Assembly: GCF_030323145.1 (NCBI RefSeq)
Contig: NZ_CP100470.1
Span: 5,435,001 to 5,499,000, forward strand
DNA length: 64,000 nt
Source: Mesorhizobium sp. C432A
Lineage (GTDB): Bacteria; Pseudomonadota; Alphaproteobacteria; Rhizobiales; Rhizobiaceae
Reading direction: 5' to 3'
Part shown: one piece after another, positions 55,459 to 64,000 of the stretch
Layout: each line of letters starts with the position of its first letter
Numbering within the stretch: position 1 is the first letter of the stretch
Position numbers and translations under genes: made by a program
Notes under the pieces: model-generated
Told to the model about the DNA's origin: nothing
The model's input: the letters and a program-made list of their open reading frames with translations, nothing else
The model's database searches: none

Positions 55459-56979
55459 TCAGAACGTCTGGTTGTAAGCGCCGACTTCGGGGCTGCGGCG
55501 CAGCACGGCGTCGACCGCCTCGAACATCTGCCGGCGGCGGTCGGACGATACCGGGCTTTCGACAACCACGACAAGCTCCGGCTTGTTCGACGACGCCCGT
55601 ACCAGGCCCCAGGTGCCATCTTCGGCCACGATGCGCACGCCGTTGACGGTGATCAGGTCAGCGATCTTCTGGCCGGCAAAAGCCTTGCCGGCGCGCTGCA
55701 TCGCCTGGAAGTCCGCCACCACCTGATCGACCACGCCGTATTTCACGTCATCGGCGCAATGCGGCGACATGGTCGGCGTGCCGAAGGTCAGCGGCAGCGC
55801 GCGATAGAGATCGGCCATCGAACTTGTGGGGTTGCGGACGAGCATCTCACATATGGCTATTGCCGTGATGAGACCGTCATCATAGCCGCGGCCGATCGGC
55901 GGATTGAAGAAGAAATGGCCCGACTTCTCGAAGCCGGCGACGGCGCCAAGCTCGGCGACGCGGCGCTTGATATAGGAATGGCCGGTCTTCCAATAATCGG
56001 TGACGGCGCCATTGGCTTGGAGCACGCTGTCAGTGTTGAACAGACCGGTCGACTTGACGTCGACGACGAAGGTCGAGCCGGGATATTGGGTTGATATGTC
56101 CCGCGCGAGCATGACGCCGACCTTGTCGGCAAAAATCTCGTTGCCCTCATTGTCGACCACGCCGCAACGGTCGCCGTCGCCATCGAAACCCAGGCCGACA
56201 TGGGCACCTGTTTCCAGCACTTTGTCCCTGATGGCATGCAGCATCTGCATGTCTTCCGGGTTCGGGTTATAGCGCGGAAAACTGTGGTCGAGCTCGACAT
56301 CGAGCGGGATCACCTCGCAACCGATGCGCTCCAGCGCCTGTGGCGCGAAGGCGCCGGCAGTGCCGTTGCCGCAAGCGGCCACAACCCTGAGCTTGCGCGC
56401 GATGTGCTTGTCCTGGGTCAGGTCGTCGAGATAGGTCTCGCGAAAACCGGCGACGAATTCGTAAGAGCCGCCGCCGGCAAGATCGAAGTCGCTCGACAGC
56501 ACGATCTGTTTCAGTGCGCTCATCTCCTCCGGTCCGAAGGTGAGCGGCCTCGCCGCACCCATCTTGACTCCGGTCCAGCCATTCTCGTTGTGCGACGCCG
56601 TGACCATGGCGACGGATGGCACGTCGAGCGCGAATTGGGCGAAATAGGCCATGGGCGACAGCGCCAGGCCAATGTCTTTCACCTTTGCGCCCGCAGCCAT
56701 CAGGCCGGAAACCAGCGCCAGCTTGATGGCAAGCGAATAGGAACGGAAATCATGCCCGGTGACGATGTCGGGACCCGCGCCAAGACGGCGGATCAAAGTG
56801 CCCAGGCCCATGCCCAACGCCTGGACGCCGATCAGGTTCAGGTCCGGCGGTTGCGTCGAACCGGCATGGCCAAACCACCAGCGCGCGTCGTATTCGCGAA
56901 AGCCGGACGCCTTGATCAGCGCTTCGGTTTCGAATTCGAAGCTGTTGGGCCGGGCGTCGCCTACGATTTTCAGGGGCAA
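55459..56979 (-). CDS. Phosphomannomutase/phosphoglucomutase
   Basis: This 506-residue enzyme interconverts hexose-6- and hexose-1-phosphates. S129 in VTASHNENGWTGVK is the phosphoserine, the metal-binding loop is DGDGDRCGVV near residue 270, and a C-terminal RASSNKPELVVVVESP binds the phosphate. It precedes the GDP-mannose gene by 11 bases, so mannose-6-phosphate to mannose-1-phosphate to GDP-mannose can be made from one operon for polysaccharide synthesis. The start ATG is 56979. Confidence 0.96.
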   Translation of the reverse strand: MPLKIVGDARPNSFEFETEALIKASGFREYDARWWFGHAGSTQPPDLNLIGVQALGMGLGTLIRRLGAGPDIVTGHDFRSYSLAIKLALVSGLMAAGAKVKDIGLALSPMAYFAQFALDVPSVAMVTASHNENGWTGVKMGAARPLTFGPEEMSALKQIVLSSDFDLAGGGSYEFVAGFRETYLDDLTQDKHIARKLRVVAACGNGTAGAFAPQALERIGCEVIPLDVELDHSFPRYNPNPEDMQMLHAIRDKVLETGAHVGLGFDGDGDRCGVVDNEGNEIFADKVGVMLARDISTQYPGSTFVVDVKSTGLFNTDSVLQANGAVTDYWKTGHSYIKRRVAELGAVAGFEKSGHFFFNPPIGRGYDDGLITAIAICEMLVRNPTSSMADLYRALPLTFGTPTMSPHCADDVKYGVVDQVVADFQAMQRAGKAFAGQKIADLITVNGVRIVAEDGTWGLVRASSNKPELVVVVESPVSSDRRRQMFEAVDAVLRRSPEVGAYNQTF

Positions 56980-57134
56980 GGCAGCAAAGCTCCAGATGGC
57001 GAAAACACGATCTATCGAGGCTGCGACTTAGCACACAAGGCTTTAAGCCGGGTTTATCCCGGGAGGGAAAGCCAAGCTTTGCGGCAATGCCCGACGAAAG
57101 CCAACGAAATGCGACAGAAGCGCTGCCATTGCCG

Positions 57135-57163
57135 CTTGCAGGAACGGTATGCGGCAGCTATAA
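57135..57163 (+). promoter_or_regulatory. Promoter of tRNA-Pro
   Basis: A -35 hexamer CTTGCA (57135-57140), 17-base spacing and -10 CTATAA (57158-57163) match the rhizobial CTTGAC-N17-CTATAT consensus and end 16 bases before the tRNA. Confidence 0.7.
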
Positions 57164-57179
57164 GCCCGCGGTCTGGTCA

Positions 57180-57256
57180 CGGAGTGTAGCGCAGCCTGGT
57201 AGCGCACCTCGTTCGGGACGAGGGGGTCGCAGGTTCAAATCCTGCCACTCCGACCA
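57180..57256 (+). tRNA. tRNA-Pro (anticodon CGG)
   Basis: A 77-base cloverleaf with acceptor stem CGGAGTG / CACTCCG, D-arm GCGCAGCCTGGTAGCGC, anticodon stem-loop CTCGTTCGGGACGAG with CGG at 57214-57216, T-arm GCAGGTTCAAATCCTGC and encoded 3' CCA. It reads CCG proline codons. No integrase or direct repeat of its 3' end is seen beside it. Confidence 0.98.
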
Positions 57257-57424
57257 GAAAAAACAGACACTTAGGTGTTTGTTCTCCCGACCCACAAGAT
57301 AGCTTGATGCAAACCGGCCGCGTCGGCGTCGCTGTCAGCATGGTGTTTTGACGCGACAACCTTCCGCGCTACCTCGATAATAGGAATGCCGCCGAGACAG
57401 CGGCCGGAACGAGGTTTGCGGAAG

Positions 57425-57763
57425 ATGAATTTGTTGATTTCAAGCCGGCTGTCAGCGCTGCTCGCTTTGTCCCTGGCGGCAGGCTGCTCATCGTTGGGCA
57501 GCGCGGTGAACCCGGCGAAATACGACAGCATGACATGCGCCGAGCTCAACACCGCCGTAGGCGATACCGCGCGCGACATCTCGCAAACCGCCATCACCCG
57601 CGGCAAGGTCGCCAACACCAGCGTGCCGAACTGGCTGCTCGGCGGGGCACGCGTCAAGAGCGCCGTCGCCAACCGCGAGACGGCCAGGATCGAACGGCTG
57701 AAAGAGCGCGAGGCGGCCATTGTCGCCACGAGGACCAGCCGATGCCCCAGGTCAGCGGGCTGA
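57425..57763 (+). CDS. Small lipoprotein, unknown function
   Basis: A 112-residue protein with a lipoprotein signal peptide (SRLSALLALSLAAGC, lipobox LAAGC at residue 21). The mature part has one conserved-looking segment SMTCAELNTAVGDTARDISQTAIT and a helical, charged C-terminus (RIERLKEREAAIVATRTSRC), with a second cysteine pair possible. It should be outer- or inner-membrane lipid-anchored. The start is ATG 57425; the frame to 57386 lacks a signal. Confidence 0.8.
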   Translation: MNLLISSRLSALLALSLAAGCSSLGSAVNPAKYDSMTCAELNTAVGDTARDISQTAITRGKVANTSVPNWLLGGARVKSAVANRETARIERLKEREAAIVATRTSRCPRSAG

Positions 57764-57805
57764 GCGATTCGGCCCTGCCCTGTTGATTAACCTCACGCGA
57801 CTATC

Positions 57806-59472
<1,667 letters not shown>

Positions 59473-59476
<4 letters not shown>

Positions 59477-60600
59477 CGGTCTCTCGGATCGAGCGCGTCG
59501 CGCAGGCCGTCGCCGACGAAGTTCAGTGCAAACAGCGTCGACACGAGGAAGAAGGCGGGGAACAAAAGCAGCCAGTTGGCGGTGCCGATGTTCTTGGCGC
59601 CGACGGAGATGAGCACGCCCCAGCTGGTCATCGGTTCCTGCACGCCAAGGCCGAGGAAGGACAGGAAACTTTCCAGGATGATGACCTGCGGCACCAGCAG
59701 CGTCATGTAGATCACCACTGGTCCGAGCAGATTGGGGATGACATGGCGCAGCAGGATGCCGCGCTGGCCGACGCCCATGGCTTCGGCCGCCTGGACATAC
59801 TCCTGCCGCCGGATCGACAGCGCCTGGCCGCGCACGATGCGCGCCATGTCGAGCCACAGCACCGCCCCGACCGCCAGGAACATCAGCACGAAATTGCGGC
59901 CGAAGAACACCACCAGCATGATGACAAAGAAAATGAAGGGCAAGGAATAGAGCACGTCGACGATGCGCATCATCACCTCGTCGATCTTGCCGCCGGAAAA
60001 GCCGGCCGCCGCCCCGTAGAGGACGCCGATGACCACGGCGACAATGCCGGCAAGCAGGCCGATGGCCAGCGAGATGCGCCCTGCCATCAGCGTTCGCGAG
60101 AGAAGATCGCGACCGGTGTTGTCGGTGCCGAACAGGAAGTACTGCTGTTTGACCGACGCAGTCATAGTCAATTCGAGCCCGTCGGCCGATTTGCTCTCTA
60201 TCTTGGTATCGTCGAAGGCATCGGAGCGGTCGAGATAGCGGATGTTGCGGTCGTCGATCGGTCTGGTCGAGGTGACGGTGACGGTGACGCGACTGCCGTC
60301 CAGTTTCCACTCCTTGATGTCGACGCGCATGCGCTTGATGGCATCCTTGAGCGCCGTCTCGATCATGTCGGGCTTCGGATAGGCTGAAAAGCTTGGCGGC
60401 GTGCGCACATAGTCGGCATAGATGGTGGTGTACTGATGCGGCACGAACCAGGGGCCGAAGATGCTGATGACGCCAATGAAGGCCAGGTAATAGAGGCTGA
60501 ACATGGCGGCGCGGTTGGCTTTGAGGCGCGCCCATGCGTCGCCCCAGAGCGAGCGGCCGACGACGGCCGGCGGAGCGGCGGCGGCTGTGATGTCAGTCAT
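59473..60600 (-). CDS. Peptide ABC transporter permease (OppC/YejE type)
   Basis: The 375-residue permease has a first membrane segment at about 34-52, then an unusually long periplasmic loop of about 115 residues (TTIYADYVRTPPSFS through VKQQYFLFGTDNTGRDLLSR), then five more segments and the EAA loop (YVQAAEAMGVGQRGILLRHVIPN) that docks the ATPase. A long first loop is typical of the YejE group. It overlaps the ATPase gene by four bases and lies 66 bases after the start region of the same transcript's oppB-type gene end. Confidence 0.94.
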
Positions 60601-60609
60601 AGCGCACCC

Positions 60610-61533
60610 TCAGTCATAGCGTACCCTCGGATCGACGACCGCGTACATGACGTCGACGATCAGGTTGAAGACGATGGTGAAGAGCGCGATCACCACCACG
60701 GTCCCCATCACCAGCGTGTAGTCGCGGTTGAGCGCGGCATCGACGAAATAGCGGCCGACACCGGGAATGGAGAAGATGGTCTCGACGATGACCGAACCGG
60801 TGAGCAGCGCCGCGGCTGCCGGGCCGGTGAAGGAAACGATCGGCAGGATGGCGCCGCGCAGCGCGTGCTTGACCACCACCGACCAGTCGGAGAGGCCGAG
60901 CGCACGCGCCGTTCGGATATGATGCGAACGCAAGCTCTCGATCATCGACCCGCGCATCAGGCGGGCAACGATGGCGATCTGCGGCAAGGCCAGCGTCAGC
61001 ACCGGGCCGATCTTGTTGATCAATGCGCCATCACCCCAGCCGCCGATCGGCAACAGCTTCCAGGTCAATCCGAACACCAGCTGAATCACAGGAGCGATGA
61101 CGAAGGTGGGGATAGTGCTGCCGGCGGTCGCCAGCGCAATCACCGTATAGTCGCCAAGCTTGTTCTGGTTGAGCGCGGCGATGGTGCCGAGCACCGAACC
61201 AAGCAGCAGCGCCAGGATCAGCGCGGAGGTGCCGAGCTGGACCGATATCGGCAGCCCCTTGGCAAACAGTTCGGTGACGGTGAAGTCAGGCAAATTGTAG
61301 CTCGGCCCGAAATTGCCGCGCAGGAGATTGCCGAGATAGTGGGCATATTGCAGCCAGAGCGGATCGTCGAGGCCGAACTGTGCTTCCAGATTGGCCCTGA
61401 TCTCGGGACTGAGGCCCCGCTCCTGATTGAAAGGGCCGCCCGGTGCGACGCGTATCAGGAAGAACGCCATGGTCACGATGACGAACAGCGTCGGAATGGC
61501 GGTCAAAAGCCGCCGTAAGATGTATCGCAGCAT
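60610..61533 (-). CDS. Peptide ABC transporter permease (OppB/DppB type)
   Basis: The 307-residue inner-membrane protein has the OppB/DppB pattern: MLRYILRRLLTAIPTLFVIV at the N-terminus, the VAPGGPFNQERGLSPEIRANL segment, five further membrane helices and an EAA loop HHIRTARALGLSDWSVVVKHALRGA. The ATG 61533 follows directly after the long upstream region; the frame to 61698 covers an intercistronic hairpin. Its stop is 9 bases before the start of the OppC-type gene, so translation is likely coupled. Confidence 0.95.
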   Translation of the reverse strand: MLRYILRRLLTAIPTLFVIVTMAFFLIRVAPGGPFNQERGLSPEIRANLEAQFGLDDPLWLQYAHYLGNLLRGNFGPSYNLPDFTVTELFAKGLPISVQLGTSALILALLLGSVLGTIAALNQNKLGDYTVIALATAGSTIPTFVIAPVIQLVFGLTWKLLPIGGWGDGALINKIGPVLTLALPQIAIVARLMRGSMIESLRSHHIRTARALGLSDWSVVVKHALRGAILPIVSFTGPAAAALLTGSVIVETIFSIPGVGRYFVDAALNRDYTLVMGTVVVIALFTIVFNLIVDVMYAVVDPRVRYD

Positions 61534-61662
61534 CGGCGCCCCGCTTCGGCCAGAGCGACATACGTCCATACGGACGCATTGCCACGCTCCGGCGCCAAAT
61601 CTTCGCACCGGGCTTGCCGAAAATCGACCACGACTTTCGGACCGGTGCGATGACCGACCAGT

Positions 61663-61689
61663 CCGCCGCGCCCAAATGGGGCGCGGCGG
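61663..61689 (-). other. Intercistronic stem-loop between the substrate-binding protein and permease genes
   Basis: A perfect 11-bp stem (CCGCCGCGCCC at 61663-61673 / GGGCGCGGCGG at 61679-61689) with a 5-base loop lies 19 bases after the substrate-binding gene's stop. No T-run follows on the minus strand. Such hairpins often protect the 5' mRNA portion so the binding protein is made in excess over the permeases. Confidence 0.65.
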
Positions 61690-61707
61690 TCCAGTCAAGG
61701 ATGATTA

Positions 61708-63300
61708 TCAGTCCTTGGAGACGAAGCGGGACGGATGGATGTCCATCACATTGTCATCGAAGCCATGCAGCTTCGAGGAAACGATATCGTGGAAGCTGTA
61801 GTAGAGAAGCGGAATGTTGCCGACGTCATCGACAAGGATGCGCTCGGCCTCGGTGAGGTCCTTCATGCGCTCTTCCGGCTTGCCGCCGGCAGCCGCGGCC
61901 TTGTCCATGGCCGCCTCATATGCCGGGCTGACGTAGTTCGAATAGTTGTTGCCGCTGGCCTTGCGGGTGATGCCGAGGAAGGTCTCGGGATCCTTGTAGT
62001 CGGCGATCCAGGCGGCACGCGCCACGTCGTAGTTGCCCTTCTGCTCGAGGAAGGAATAGTGGGTCTTGGTATCGGTGTTGAGCAGCGTGATCTCGACGCC
62101 AAGCGGCTTCAACTGTTCCTGGATGGCAACCGCGGTGTTCTTGTGGTTTTCCGAGGTGTTGTAGCGGATCTCCATCTTCAGCGGATGCTCGGGCGTATAG
62201 CCGAGTTTCTCAAGGATCTTCTTGGCGGCGTCCTCGCGGTCGATCTGCGGCATGTCGGCGTATTTGGCCATTGCCGGCGTGTAGCCGGCGATGCCCGGAG
62301 GCACCATCGAATAGCCAGGCAGCATGGAATTCTGCCAGACCTTTTCGGCCAGGAAGTCGCGGTCGATAGCCATCGAGATGGCGTTGCGCAGCTCGACATT
62401 GTCCCAGGGCGCCTTGTCGGTCTTGATCGCGTAATAATAGGTGCCGAGATACGGTCCGACGCGGACCTGATCGCCGAACTTGGTCTTGAGGTCAGCGAGC
62501 TGTTCGGTCGGCAGGTCGCCGTAGCTGTCGAGTTCGCCGGCCTCGAAGCGCTTCATCGCCGAAGAGCGGTCTTCGGTCGGGATGTAGTTGACGACGTCCA
62601 TCTTGACGGTCGCGGCATCCCAGAATTTCGGATTCTTGACCAGCTTCATGTGGTCGTTGGGAATCCACTCGGCCAATGTATAGGCGCCGTTCGAAACGAG
62701 ATTGCCCGCCTTGATCCAGTCGGCGCCGAGCTTGTCGATCGAGGCCTTGTTGACCGGGTAGGTAGCCTGGTGGGTCAGCATCTCCAGGAAGTATGGCGTC
62801 GGCGCCTTCAGCGTCACTTCCAGGGTGTTGGCGTCGATCGCCTTGACGCCCATGTCCTCGGGCTTGCCTTTCTTGGTGTTGACTTCCTCGGCGTTCTTCA
62901 CGGGATAGAGCATGGAAGCGTATTCGGCGGCGGTCGCCGGATCCTCCAGCCTACGGAAGGAATAGACGAAGTCGTCCGCCGTCACCGGGCTGCCATCCGA
63001 CCACAAGCCGTCCTTGCGCAGCTTGAAGGTGTAGACGGTGCCGTCATCAGATACCGTCCAGCTTTCGGCGGCGCCCGGGATGAGGTTCGTCTTCTGATCG
63101 TGCATGACCAGTCCCTGGAACAGGTCGCGTATGATATCGGCTTCGTAGACGGTCGAGGTCTTGTGCGGATCGACCGTCTCCGCTTCGGCGGCGCTGCCTC
63201 TGTTATAGACGGTCTCGGCAAGGGCCGGCGTCAGGAACGTGCCTGCGGCAAAGGTCATGGTCGCGGCGACAAGCGTCGCCTTCAGCATATTTTTCAGCAT
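61708..63300 (-). CDS. Periplasmic peptide-binding protein (OppA/DppA type)
   Basis: This 530-residue family 5 solute-binding protein has a signal peptide (KNMLKATLVAATMTFAAGTFLTPALA-ET) and the family signature in GSAAEAETVDPHKTSTVYEAD and FKLRKDGLWSDGSPVTADDFVYSFRR. It ends with LHGFDDNVMDIHPSRFVSKD. It captures peptides in the periplasm and delivers them to the two permeases. The ATG 63300 is preferred over 63327. It is the first gene of the four-gene operon and is separated from the permeases by an 11-bp hairpin. Confidence 0.96.
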   Translation of the reverse strand: MLKNMLKATLVAATMTFAAGTFLTPALAETVYNRGSAAEAETVDPHKTSTVYEADIIRDLFQGLVMHDQKTNLIPGAAESWTVSDDGTVYTFKLRKDGLWSDGSPVTADDFVYSFRRLEDPATAAEYASMLYPVKNAEEVNTKKGKPEDMGVKAIDANTLEVTLKAPTPYFLEMLTHQATYPVNKASIDKLGADWIKAGNLVSNGAYTLAEWIPNDHMKLVKNPKFWDAATVKMDVVNYIPTEDRSSAMKRFEAGELDSYGDLPTEQLADLKTKFGDQVRVGPYLGTYYYAIKTDKAPWDNVELRNAISMAIDRDFLAEKVWQNSMLPGYSMVPPGIAGYTPAMAKYADMPQIDREDAAKKILEKLGYTPEHPLKMEIRYNTSENHKNTAVAIQEQLKPLGVEITLLNTDTKTHYSFLEQKGNYDVARAAWIADYKDPETFLGITRKASGNNYSNYVSPAYEAAMDKAAAAGGKPEERMKDLTEAERILVDDVGNIPLLYYSFHDIVSSKLHGFDDNVMDIHPSRFVSKD

Positions 63301-63749
63301 GAAGTCTCTCCCTGTGGCGCTGCCCATCGGCTGCGCCTTACGAGTGTTGACGCCCCGGAACCGATTTCTGGCCCCTTCGAGCGCGCCGCCGGTTCCCGTT
63401 CCGGCAGCTGGTGGCAGGAGACTAGACAGACGGAAATATTATTTCAACCGAGTCTTGCTTGACGCTAAGTGAGCATCCTCACCCTAAACCAGCCATAGCT
63501 AATCTATACTATCAGGTTCAATTGGGTGCAGCTTGCGGTTGTCCTGCAATTTTGCATTTTGCCCTCAGCAGTTGTCATTAGCGCAACCATCTGGAAACAT
63601 TCCAGGAATGCAGTTCGTGGCGAAGCTCAACGAAAGTACCTAAGAAGCCCGAAAATGAAAAACGTGGCGCCGGTGACGTTGCGCGGATCACTCGGCACGG
63701 TTGCATGCGGACTCGATCTTTTTTGAAGCCGGACGGCGTCCCTGAAAGA
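63301..63749. other. Intergenic region upstream of the peptide-binding protein gene
   Basis: About 450 bases, with AT-rich patches near 63420-63470 and 63500-63520, should hold the promoter of the peptide importer. A 66-residue plus ORF (63526-63726) lacks a ribosome-binding signal and is not called. Confidence 0.5.
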
Positions 63750-64000
63750 TCAGCCAACCTTGCCGACAAACCAGCCCAGGGCCGGCAGCAACAGCCCCTC
63801 CTCCTGCAGGACGGCACCGCCACCCAGAGCGATCGCCTCGACAGGCTGGAGATCCGGCGGCAGCCGCCAGTCGGCCGGCTTGTCGGCGAAATTGAAGACG
63901 CAGGGCAATATCTCGTCCTCGCCCTGCCGGATGAAGGCAAGGACATCGCCGTCGGTATCGAGAAAGCGGATCGGGCCCTTGACCAGCGCCAGATGCGCCT
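63750..64000 (-). CDS. C-terminal end of a probable alpha-glucosidase (GH13), cut by window edge
   Basis: The last 83 codons read in the minus frame give LALVKGPIRFLDTDGDVLAF, then IRQGEDEILPCVFNFADKP and a hydrophobic end to the stop at 63750. The pattern RFLDT-DVLAFIRxxxxxxxxCVFNF is that of the C-terminal beta-sandwich of GH13 alpha-glucosidases in rhizobial agl loci. The catalytic domain is outside the window, so activity cannot be checked. Confidence 0.7.
   Translation of the reverse strand, partial: AHLALVKGPIRFLDTDGDVLAFIRQGEDEILPCVFNFADKPADWRLPPDLQPVEAIALGGGAVLQEEGLLLPALGWFVGKVG

Noticed and set aside
57180..57256. tRNA-Pro as an integration (att) site
   Set aside because: No integrase, no repeat of the tRNA 3' end and no mobile genes in the following 7 kb.

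Overview
The window looks like chromosomal DNA from a Mesorhizobium-type alphaproteobacterium (Hyphomicrobiales, Phyllobacteriaceae). The evidence is GC-rich coding DNA with strong third-position bias, a MucR regulator with the C-L-E-D finger, DUF5330, DUF1254, DUF1491, IalB and TIGR03808 proteins, a betI-betC-betA-betB operon, a CIRCE-controlled groESL pair, and a tRNA promoter matching the rhizobial CTTGAC-N17-CTATAT form. I see no transposase, integrase, prophage block, CRISPR array or rRNA. This is inference from gene content; no database search was run.

Layout. 1-3000: the N-terminus of an OmpR-type response regulator, a PepSY-like secreted protein and small orphan genes, including a lone phage-type DUF3168 gene. 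3150-5590: CIRCE, groES and groEL. 5599-7480: a damaged C1/methylamine locus, with an mttB-like methyltransferase whose start is frameshifted by a perfect 28-bp tandem duplication, and a GcvT C-terminal remnant. 7593-17270: cell envelope and housekeeping genes (class A PBP, DUF1214/DUF1254, DUF2336, DUF1491, peptidoglycan-binding protein, DivJ/PleC-like kinase, SufE, MucR). 17683-26460: oligopeptidase B, a LysE exporter, a SET protein, two c-type cytochromes, SodB, a class IV aminotransferase, a haloacid dehalogenase and an L,D-transpeptidase.

26950-35680 is the most accessory-looking part: an AraC remnant, an intact AraC regulator, then a tight five-gene plus-strand cluster of a small cytosolic protein, a 1522-residue trimeric autotransporter adhesin, an IalB-family protein, a membrane-anchored protein of unknown family and a DUF4189 protein. 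It reads as one surface-adhesion module and is my main candidate for an undescribed system.

35686-46550: aldose epimerase with an SDR tail remnant, HerA-like ATPase, heterodimeric methylmalonyl-CoA mutase, orphan AbrB/MazE antitoxin, GreA-type factor, a TAT-exported repetitive protein, asparaginase and thiolase. 46679-53021: the choline-O-sulfate/choline to glycine betaine operon with a perfect 11-bp inverted repeat in front and an extra PLP-dependent dehydratase inside. 53042-57260: a 160-bp palindromic repeat element, a fused mannose-1-phosphate guanylyltransferase/AGE isomerase with a phosphomannomutase (GDP-mannose supply), and tRNA-Pro(CGG). 57425-64000: a lipoprotein, a complete peptide ABC importer and the end of a probable alpha-glucosidase.

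Several breaks (DUF1214, the GcvT remnant, possibly the mucR tail) can each be repaired by restoring one G or C in a short G/C run. Sequencing error should be excluded before these are called pseudogenes.
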